A DNA stretch of 21,931 nucleotides. Source: CAIZGX01 sp039805165 (GTDB taxonomy: Bacteria > Bacteroidota > Bacteroidia > Flavobacteriales_D > Sanyastnellaceae). Under the pieces are notes generated by a model. It was not told the DNA's origin. It worked only from the letters and a program-made list of their open reading frames with translations, and did no database searches. The stretch is taken from assembly GCA_039805165.1 (NCBI GenBank), contig JBDLUS010000082.1, forward strand, positions 1 to 21,931, in the 5' to 3' direction. Below are positions 1-6,168 of this stretch, piece after piece; position 1 is the stretch's first letter; every line of letters begins with the position of its first letter. The position numbers were made by a program, and so were the translations under genes.

Positions 1-1192
1 ATTTTATAGCGGGTTCAATTTTCAATTTAGGTACATCGAGAATCGATGTTGTGGTTTCAATAGAAACACGTTCGCTTTTCTTCGAGTAATCTATTTGCAA
101 TTCTTCATCGAATAACAATCCGGTTACCGCAAAGAACTTGTCTGTTTCAATTTGATCGAAGTCTTTTTTTAAGGCTTTAAAACACCATCCGAAGAAGTCG
201 TTCACGGGCATACTCGCCGAAAGCTTTTCCTTGAATAAAGTTCTGTCGAAAATCCAACGATCGAAATCAGCTTCCGAATTTTCAACGATAACAGGAGCTT
301 CAATTTGAAACTGTTCGAAGAATTCACGCACTTTGAAGTACATGTCTTTCGCGTAAACCATTGTACGTGTTCCTTTCAACAACGGTGGAGTTTCCACTTT
401 GTATGGATTGCGTAAGAATTCGATGAAACCTGTAAGGATCAATGATTCCGTGCGAATGCGCTCTAACAATGGAAGAAGTTCGTTTGTAAGAATCTTCGAT
501 TGCTTTAACAAGTCTTGGTTGGTTTGAATCAGTTGCGTGTACAATTTTTCATATTCACTGCGCGTAGTTTCATCGGAGTAGTCGAGACGTTTTCTGTTCG
601 CGTACTCACACACTTCAACCAACTTGCTGGTTACCGATTCACTGTGATTCACATCAAGAATACGGTTCAATGGAAGAATGTAGTATTCAATCCAGAAGGA
701 AGCTTTGTGAACTTTTTCACGGTATTGAACGCGGTCAATGTTCGATTTCAAATCGCGCGTTTCCGCCAATAATCGGAAGGCATTTCGTTCAACTAAATCA
801 ACGAATTCACGCACTTGTCCGGAAAGGTTTTTAATTCTTTCCTGAAGAATGTCGCGATCAGAATGTTCGCTTTTGCGAATCTTCATGAACAATTCAGAAA
901 TGGCTCCTTTGTATTTCTCAATGGTTTCTGGAAGAAGTGGTTTGAATTCAAACAACAAAAATTCCATTAACTTGAAATACACATCGCGCATTTCGAAATC
1001 ACTTCCAATCGAACGAACAACGCGGTATTCGCGCAAACGACTTTTCATTTGCGCACCATGCTTATGACAAATCATATCGAATACTTCCTTCGTAATGATA
1101 CCGTCTTGTTGTTGGTATTCAAACAAGTCGCGCACCACATCGAAGTAGGTGTTCAGGAAGTTTAATATGGTCCGTGGTTCGGCTTTAATCAT
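1..1192 (-). CDS. Kleisin-like condensin subunit (MksF/JetA-like), 3' end cut by window
   Basis: This open frame starts at the ATG on 1192 and runs off the left edge after 397 codons with no stop. Residues 1-85 look like an N-terminal winged-helix region (helix, then GIITKEVFDMICHKHG and a short strand-like segment). From about 90 to 300 the protein is strongly helical with repeated charged heptad-like stretches. No enzyme motif is seen. This layout resembles the kleisins of MukBEF, MksBEF and Wadjet JetABC condensins, which bridge the heads of an SMC dimer. The main support is the SMC-like gene directly upstream, joined through a 35-codon ORF by an ATGA overlap, so the products are probably made together. 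The frame has a stop just upstream of this ATG, so the start is well defined. The kleisin assignment is inferred from architecture and context. The true C-terminus lies outside the window. Confidence 0.55.
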   Translation of the reverse strand, partial: MIKAEPRTILNFLNTYFDVVRDLFEYQQQDGIITKEVFDMICHKHGAQMKSRLREYRVVRSIGSDFEMRDVYFKLMEFLLFEFKPLLPETIEKYKGAISELFMKIRKSEHSDRDILQERIKNLSGQVREFVDLVERNAFRLLAETRDLKSNIDRVQYREKVHKASFWIEYYILPLNRILDVNHSESVTSKLVEVCEYANRKRLDYSDETTRSEYEKLYTQLIQTNQDLLKQSKILTNELLPLLERIRTESLILTGFIEFLRNPYKVETPPLLKGTRTMVYAKDMYFKVREFFEQFQIEAPVIVENSEADFDRWIFDRTLFKEKLSASMPVNDFFGWCFKALKKDFDQIETDKFFAVTGLLFDEELQIDYSKKSERVSIETTTSILDVPKLKIEPAIK

Positions 1193-1296
1193 TTTTCTTC
1201 TGATTCTAAATGGTAGCAAACTTTAACTTCTTCAATGTCTTGAATGTTTGAAGGGTAAAGTGTTGCGAAGTTTGGGGCAGTTAGTAATGTTGACAT
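1189..1296 (-). CDS. 35-codon ORF coupled between SMC-like and kleisin-like genes
   Basis: A short frame begins with MSTLLTAPNF and ends with YHLESEEK. Its ATG overlaps the stop codon of the SMC-like gene as TAATG (1 base shared), and its TGA overlaps the ATG of the kleisin-like gene as ATGA. Such overlaps on both sides are typical of translational coupling, so ribosomes could pass through all three frames. The peptide has a mildly hydrophobic start and an acidic end, with no signal peptide or membrane segment, and I recognise no family. It may be a real small subunit, a regulatory leader that sets the dose of the kleisin-like protein, or a chance frame filling the gap. The exact double overlap is seen directly; coding function is inference. 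Confidence 0.4.
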   Translation of the reverse strand: MSTLLTAPNFATLYPSNIQDIEEVKVCYHLESEEK

Positions 1297-3959
1297 TAGT
1301 TTTCAGATATTTTTAGGTCTTCACGACGCACAGCGTGCTGCTTGTCGTTCAAATTAATTTTTCCTTTCGAACGGAAGATGAAGTAGTACTTCGAGAATCC
1401 GTCGTACGGCTGCGGTGCAGCGAAGATTGGGAGGAAGTTGTGCTCTTTACAGAACTGAACCAATTGCGGACGGTTATGCTCGTCAATGGTTCCAATCTCA
1501 TCGATGAACAACGCAATCTTGTTCTCTGGCGCTGAAACGGCTAAACGGTTGATAATTGCCATGACAATAACCAAACGAATCATACGGTCAGTTCCATCCG
1601 ATTCAACTTGCTCTTTCAAGTCAACGCGCTTCAGTTTTCCTTTTACGTCGAGATGCAATTCAATGTCGAATAGGTCTTCGAAGTCAATGGTCTTTCCGCT
1701 GTCGAGGTATTGATTTAAGATTTTCAAATCTTCACCTTGTTCAAATTCGAAAGCCAATTGTGAATTCAAATTTTCAATCGAGGCAATTCTTTCTAAGTCG
1801 AACAATACGCGCTTGTTATCTACGAGTTCAATGCGAAGCGATTCAATGTTCGAGATTCTGGTTTTTGCCAAACTCTCGTTGAAGCGATTGTATACGAACG
1901 TTTTGAATTCTTCGTAACGTTTGCGAAGGTTGAATGCAGGGTTTGCAAATTGAGTAGAGATACTTCCCAATAGACCATCGATACTTTTTACTTTATCGTT
2001 GATACATGCAATTTCATCTTCAACATATTTGATGAATTCTTCTTCATCGGCCATTGCTGAATTCGTTTTGAAACGCAAGTGGTCGAACATGCGGTCTTTG
2101 TTGCCTTTCAGCGTATCGCGATCGGTATTCGAGATTTTGATTTTTCCGTAAATCTCATCTAGCGATTCCGTTGTGTCGAATTCTGTTGGTATAATTCCGA
2201 AGGTTTCAATTTCAGCTTTTCTTCTTTTCAATTCAATCAAACGCTCTTCGCTGCGACGCGTCTCTTCGCGCAATGAATCGAGTAGGAGTGTTTTGTCGGA
2301 AAGTTCTTTTTTCAACTTACTTAAATCACCTTCGCACTTTTCTTTTTCAGCCTTCATTGTGCGGAGTTCTTTCCCTACAGCTTCGGCTTCTTTTTCAAGT
2401 TTTGGTTTGTTCTTCAACTTGTTCAACTTCTCTTTCACCTCATCAATATCAGCAAGAATCGTGTTCAACTCTTTCTGTGCTTTGTCGAAGTTCAATGCAA
2501 CTGCCCAAAGTTTTTCAAGTTCTGCTTTTTCACGCTTCAATTCTTGAAGTTCATCTTTCAATGACTTTACTGAAGGAATGTCTGCAAGAACTAAATCTTT
2601 TGGCAATGTAATTTCACCATCGAAGATGCTTAAAGTGGTTCCAGCCTTGGTGATTTTCTTCTTCACCAACTTGCTTGGAAGTGCCGCGAATTCTTGAGAG
2701 AATACGGTATTTAAGATTTTACGAATATCGTCTTTCGCTGTAATCTTGTGAATTAACTGGTCGTCGTAATTCTTGATTTGTGCTTCAAGCTTTCCACAAG
2801 TCAGGTCAATCTTTTGAAGCTTCGCTTCCAGGTTCTTCGAATCTAATTTTTGATTCTCGACCATGGTAATGCGCACCTCAGATTCGCGACGTTTTGCATC
2901 GAGATTCAAAAGCGATTCTTCCAAGAATTTCTTTCCTTCGAAAGAAGCAATTTCATCTAATTGAGTTTGAAGGTTGATGAATGTTTTTTCTTGGATCTCA
3001 ACTTCTAACTCACGCTTTCCGATTTCACGGTTTAACTCTTCTTGCTTCGGTTTAAGTTTTTCATTCAGATTAAGAAGCGTTGTTTGATATTGCTTTTCTT
3101 TTTCTAAACGTGAACTGTCGAGTTCATTGATAACTCCGTTGTATTGTTTGTCGAAGGCATAAACCAAGTCGCTAACGATGCGTGTTTTTGCTTTGAACAA
3201 ATTCACCACTTCACGGAATTCTTCGAATTCCTTTTGAATGCTTTTTACGGTGCGAATTTCTTCGTTAATACGAAGCAAATCGTTGATGTCTTTTTTGTTT
3301 TTCTGTGAAAAACTTAAACCTTCGTTCTCGCGGTTATCGGCAACAATCAAACTTTCTTTTAAGGTCTTGTTCGTGATTAACTTCGAGTTAATCAAGTAAC
3401 GATAAACCTTTGAGAAGTTGTTCGAAAGTCCGTCTGTGCGAACGCTATCTTCCAACCAAATGGCAGCATCGTTCTTTCTTCCTCTCGAATAAACGGTATT
3501 GAAGACTTCTGTTTTACTCTTAAATAAATATAGATCTACGCCTGCGGTTTTAAGTTCATCTTGTACTTCATCCCATTTGCGAATGCGTTGGTGTGCTCCC
3601 TCTTTTTTAAAGAAGTTGTCTGCGTTGTATTCTCCAGTAAATCGGAAGTATTCCAATTCACCATCGCTATCTCTTTTAACAAGAATGCAATAGTTGGAAT
3701 CGTTCTTCTTGATTTCGAAAATAATGTAACTCTGATTGTGAGTAGGGAAGTAGTGATGAATGGTTTCCTTGTCTCCACGGCGCTGCCCTGAAAAGGACAT
3801 CTTCGATCCATCTACAATGAACAAGAAGTTCAAGGTGTAAATAAGGGTTGACTTACCAACGTTGTTTGGACCTACCAACTGCAACGAATCGCAATCGTCT
3901 AAACGCATTTCCGCGTTCACATAGGTGCTGGTGTTTATCCCAATAATTCGGGTTATCAT
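1296..3959 (-). CDS. SMC-like ATPase of the MksB/JetC (condensin) type
   Basis: This 887-residue protein has the split-ATPase plan of SMC/Rad50 proteins. The N-terminal Walker A is GPNNVGKST at residues 30-38. Coiled-coil-rich segments lie at about 230-410 and 465-640, separated by a small globular region at about 415-465 that could be a short hinge. The C-terminal head carries a signature-like SDGTDRM at 787-793 and a Walker B with catalytic acidic pair at 817-821 (LFIDE), followed by IGTIDEHN. The short hinge and the IDEIGTID Walker B resemble MukB/MksB/JetC-type condensins more than canonical Smc. At 887 residues it is short for an SMC protein (commonly 1,100-1,500), implying short arms. 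It probably binds and moves along DNA as a dimer with the kleisin-like protein downstream. A chromosome-organising or anti-plasmid role is possible, but its partners are not all visible. A plausible promoter lies about 50 bases upstream. A Rad50/SbcC-like role is less likely given the kleisin-like neighbour. Confidence 0.72.
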   Translation of the reverse strand: MITRIIGINTSTYVNAEMRLDDCDSLQLVGPNNVGKSTLIYTLNFLFIVDGSKMSFSGQRRGDKETIHHYFPTHNQSYIIFEIKKNDSNYCILVKRDSDGELEYFRFTGEYNADNFFKKEGAHQRIRKWDEVQDELKTAGVDLYLFKSKTEVFNTVYSRGRKNDAAIWLEDSVRTDGLSNNFSKVYRYLINSKLITNKTLKESLIVADNRENEGLSFSQKNKKDINDLLRINEEIRTVKSIQKEFEEFREVVNLFKAKTRIVSDLVYAFDKQYNGVINELDSSRLEKEKQYQTTLLNLNEKLKPKQEELNREIGKRELEVEIQEKTFINLQTQLDEIASFEGKKFLEESLLNLDAKRRESEVRITMVENQKLDSKNLEAKLQKIDLTCGKLEAQIKNYDDQLIHKITAKDDIRKILNTVFSQEFAALPSKLVKKKITKAGTTLSIFDGEITLPKDLVLADIPSVKSLKDELQELKREKAELEKLWAVALNFDKAQKELNTILADIDEVKEKLNKLKNKPKLEKEAEAVGKELRTMKAEKEKCEGDLSKLKKELSDKTLLLDSLREETRRSEERLIELKRRKAEIETFGIIPTEFDTTESLDEIYGKIKISNTDRDTLKGNKDRMFDHLRFKTNSAMADEEEFIKYVEDEIACINDKVKSIDGLLGSISTQFANPAFNLRKRYEEFKTFVYNRFNESLAKTRISNIESLRIELVDNKRVLFDLERIASIENLNSQLAFEFEQGEDLKILNQYLDSGKTIDFEDLFDIELHLDVKGKLKRVDLKEQVESDGTDRMIRLVIVMAIINRLAVSAPENKIALFIDEIGTIDEHNRPQLVQFCKEHNFLPIFAAPQPYDGFSKYYFIFRSKGKINLNDKQHAVRREDLKISEN

Positions 3960-4008
3960 ACGAAAAAGTTTAGGTCATGTGTTGTGCGACAAATTCGCAC
4001 CGAACACA

Positions 4009-4016
4009 CAAATCTA
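4009..4016 (-). promoter_or_regulatory. Putative -7 box of the SMC-like operon
   Basis: On the minus strand the sequence reads TAGATTTG, an exact match to the Bacteroidota -7 consensus TAnnTTTG. It sits about 50 bases before the ATG at 3959. A partial -33-like TTTTC lies about 23 bases further upstream. This suggests the SMC-like gene has its own promoter and is not simply read through from tadA. Confidence 0.45.
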
Positions 4017-4060
4017 AACGGCTTGCGTCGCTTCGAAAAGGAATGTTAATAAATGTGGAA

Positions 4061-4080
4061 AAGTAGGCTTTGTGCTACTT
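4061..4080 (-). terminator. Possible weak terminator after tadA
   Basis: On the minus strand AAGTAG and CTACTT form a 6-bp stem with an 8-base loop, overlapping the tadA stop codon and followed by a short T run (four T in all, counting the stem end). The stem is weak and AT-rich, so at most it would be a partial terminator between tadA and the SMC-like gene. Confidence 0.25.
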
Positions 4081-4530
4081 GCGCTTGTTCTCGAAGAACT
4101 GTTTCAGAATGGAACCACAGTCGTCTTCCATAACCCCTCCAATCCATTCAGTCTTAGGGTGTAGCAGTTTTTTATCGTCGGTTTGGAAGATAGAAAACCC
4201 TCTTTTTTGATCAAAGGCTCCGAAGACAATTCGGCCAATTCGGGTGTTGTAGGCGGCACCTGCGCACATGACGCATGGCTCTAGTGTTACATAAAGGGTG
4301 CATTTATCCAAAGACTTCCCGCTCAGATATTCCGAAGCAGCTGTAAAGGCTTGCATTTCAGCATGAGCTGTGAAGTCGTGTAGGCGTTCAACCAAGTTGT
4401 GTCCACGCGCAATAATGCGGTCTTCCGCAACAATTACACATCCGACTGGAACTTCATCTTGTTCAGCAGCGTATATGGCCTCTTTAATGGCCATCTTCAT
4501 GTAAAATTCGTCTTTGTTAGCGTCGTTCAA
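4075..4530 (-). CDS. tadA: tRNA-specific adenosine deaminase TadA
   Basis: TadA converts adenosine to inosine at the wobble position of tRNA-Arg(ACG) in the cytoplasm, letting one tRNA read several arginine codons. The 151-residue protein has the full zinc-deaminase signature: HAE at residues 56-58 (zinc-binding His56 and proton-shuttling Glu58) and PCVMC at 85-89 (Cys86 and Cys89 as zinc ligands). VPVGCVIV near residue 27 and the C-terminal helix region fit TadA rather than cytidine deaminase. Length is normal for the family. Its start overlaps the end of the upstream glycosyltransferase gene by 14 bases, so it is probably the last gene of that operon. The other candidate is guanine deaminase, which shares the fold, but the HAEMQAF context favours TadA. 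Confidence 0.93.
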   Translation of the reverse strand: MNDANKDEFYMKMAIKEAIYAAEQDEVPVGCVIVAEDRIIARGHNLVERLHDFTAHAEMQAFTAASEYLSGKSLDKCTLYVTLEPCVMCAGAAYNTRIGRIVFGAFDQKRGFSIFQTDDKKLLHPKTEWIGGVMEDDCGSILKQFFENKRK

Positions 4531-5521
4531 AATGCGTGGTGTCGTTTAAATAATTCACGAAATCTTTGGTCGAGATTTCATTTTCGTTTGCGGTGGGGAA
4601 GTTAAATTGTTCCTCCCAATATTTCGCTAAGTATTCTTGTTCGAATTGCCCAGAAGTAGGAATAAGCAGTGCCTTCTTGCCAATGGTCGCTAATTCCATG
4701 AGGGTGCTATAGCCAGATCTGCAAACGATGTGTGAAGATTCATTCATTAGTATCTCTAGTTCAACACTGTTGCAGTAGCCTAGTTCTTTTACTAATTCTG
4801 ATTTTGGAATTGACTTGCTTTCTCCAGCAACAACAATGGGAAATCCGAGTTGAAGGGTCTCTTCAACAATGTCCTTTGCAAATCGAGAACGCTGAGGTTC
4901 TGGTCCTGAGAGAATTAAAAGCAATTGCTTTTTTGTTGAAGATTGAGTCTTTTTGATTTGGCTGAGTGCACCAATAAATGAGGCGTTAACGCTTGAATTT
5001 GTTTTGCTCAAGTTCCCACTCAATTTAGGTTCGGCATTAAAATCTGGAATTTCAATTTCGTTGAAACGGTTCAGGTTTTTATTGAGAACCATTTGGGGAA
5101 GAAGTAAGAGGAACCTCGGCCCGGGTAAAGTGAGCTGATGTGTAAGCAATACCGAATGAACGTTCGGGTGATAAAATCCGTATCGATTATCGGAATAGAT
5201 TACGTCGTAGGAGTTGCTTTCAAGATGCTTTTTTAACCAATTGTTTTCTTTTTTCCAATTCGATCTAAACTCGAAAACGCGCAGTCCCAATTTGAAAAAC
5301 AAACCCTTTCCGCTTTCAATTTGAATGTGGTTGTTGGGAAGGGTGACGTGGATTCTGAGTGTCGGAAATTTCGTCTTGAAGAAGGATTCTTGATTTTCAG
5401 AACATGCTATTTCAACCGTATTTCCTTCCAGTATGAATTGCGAAATACGCTCGCTGCCGCGAGTCATATGTCCGTAACCCCAATCGAGTGCTGCGAATAA
5501 TATTTTTTTCGGAGTGTTCAG
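4517..5521 (-). CDS. MurG-like glycosyltransferase with probable CTG start
   Basis: This is a GT-B-fold enzyme of the MurG/GT28-like type that probably moves a sugar from a nucleotide-sugar to an unknown acceptor at the cytoplasmic face of the membrane. The C-terminal half has the family pattern HIVCRSGYSTLMELA followed by KKALLIPTSGQFEQEYLA, which binds the nucleotide-sugar. The first ATG in frame (5467) falls inside the N-terminal glycine loop, so a protein starting there would lack its first strand. Reading the same frame upstream gives LNTPKKILFAALDWGYGH, exactly the expected first strand and Gly-rich loop. The only plausible initiator in reach is the CTG at 5519-5521, giving 334 residues and beginning one base after the stop of the PDZ gene. 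The end overlaps tadA by 14 bases. Donor and acceptor cannot be told from sequence. The family call is firm; the CTG start is inferred. Confidence 0.75.
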   Translation of the reverse strand: MNTPKKILFAALDWGYGHMTRGSERISQFILEGNTVEIACSENQESFFKTKFPTLRIHVTLPNNHIQIESGKGLFFKLGLRVFEFRSNWKKENNWLKKHLESNSYDVIYSDNRYGFYHPNVHSVLLTHQLTLPGPRFLLLLPQMVLNKNLNRFNEIEIPDFNAEPKLSGNLSKTNSSVNASFIGALSQIKKTQSSTKKQLLLILSGPEPQRSRFAKDIVEETLQLGFPIVVAGESKSIPKSELVKELGYCNSVELEILMNESSHIVCRSGYSTLMELATIGKKALLIPTSGQFEQEYLAKYWEEQFNFPTANENEISTKDFVNYLNDTTHFERR

Positions 5522-5522
5522 T

Positions 5523-6143
5523 TTATGGACGTTGAATTCTAATCTCGCGTTGCATGTTGTTTCCTCCTTGCGCAGGAATGAAATAACCCGTTACTTTTTT
5601 CTTTTTTCCGTTTCGAAGGAAAGTAATATTTGCTTCGTCACCCACGGCATACATCTGAAGGATTCCAACTAATTCATCGAATTCGTTGATTTCGTTATTG
5701 TTTAATTCAACAAGTATGTCTCCTGTTTGCAAGCCAAGCGCAGCGCCCAAACTAGTGGGCACAACAGTCTCAATCATTACGCCTTCGCCTTTGAATGAAC
5801 GAGCAGGAGTAATACCAATTTTAGCGCTATTGTCCGGCGCACCAAATCCGAAAGGCATCTCATTCGGCATTCCGAATACCATACCTTCGGGCATTTGGAA
5901 ATCTTTTTCGAAGCCGAAGTTGAAAGAAGAGTCCATTATGGACATATCGAATCCAGGAATATTTTTCATGATTTCTTCCATGTTACCGATTTGATCTCCT
6001 TCGAAATTAAAGATGAGTGTGTCGACTTGTCCTGTTATTGTAGTATCGATTTTAATAATTGTAACATGATTTTTCTTTTGTACTTGTGCGAAAGAGATTA
6101 CGCTGAGCAATGAGATTGTAAGTAGTGTGAAAAGTGTTTTCAT
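5523..6143 (-). CDS. Secreted PDZ-domain protein
   Basis: The frame is open back to an ATG at 6185, but the signal peptide starts at the internal ATG at 6143 (MKTLFTLLTISLLSVISFAQ), so I place the start there; this also removes an overlap with the amylase gene. The 206-residue product has a signal peptide at 1-20, a middle region rich in Met, Phe and Gly (about 50-105) and a PDZ domain at about 106-188, with the typical GVMIETVVPTSLGAALGLQTGDILVELN core. No protease triad or metal site is present, so it is not an HtrA or C-terminal processing protease. PDZ domains bind the C-termini or loops of other proteins, so an adaptor or chaperone role in the periplasm is likely. It lies 25 bases after the amylase gene and 1 base before the glycosyltransferase frame, suggesting cotranscription. 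Confidence 0.75.
   Translation of the reverse strand: MKTLFTLLTISLLSVISFAQVQKKNHVTIIKIDTTITGQVDTLIFNFEGDQIGNMEEIMKNIPGFDMSIMDSSFNFGFEKDFQMPEGMVFGMPNEMPFGFGAPDNSAKIGITPARSFKGEGVMIETVVPTSLGAALGLQTGDILVELNNNEINEFDELVGILQMYAVGDEANITFLRNGKKKKVTGYFIPAQGGNNMQREIRIQRP
5553..5569 (-). promoter_or_regulatory. Strong Shine-Dalgarno plus ATG inside the PDZ gene
   Basis: On the minus strand AAGGAGG (5563-5569) is followed by a 7-base spacer and an in-frame ATG (5553-5555). Initiation here would make a 10-residue peptide (MQREIRIQRP) ending at the PDZ stop, one base before the CTG of the glycosyltransferase. This ideal ribosome-binding geometry is notable in a phylum that rarely relies on Shine-Dalgarno pairing. 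It may load ribosomes for reinitiation at the CTG. It may also be a by-product of a Gly-Gly-Asn-Asn-Met coding stretch. Confidence 0.35.
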
Positions 6144-6168
6144 GATATTATTATTATTGAATTCAAAA

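Noticed and set aside
1..3959. Calling the left region a complete Wadjet defence system
   Set aside because: Only an SMC-like and a partial kleisin-like gene are visible. No KITE or JetD-type nuclease is in the window and the order differs, so the full-system label is unsupported.
5465..5570. Programmed frameshift fusing the PDZ protein to the glycosyltransferase
   Set aside because: The frames differ and meet near a stop, but the PDZ protein carries an export signal while the glycosyltransferase should be cytoplasmic. No slippery sequence or pseudoknot is evident.
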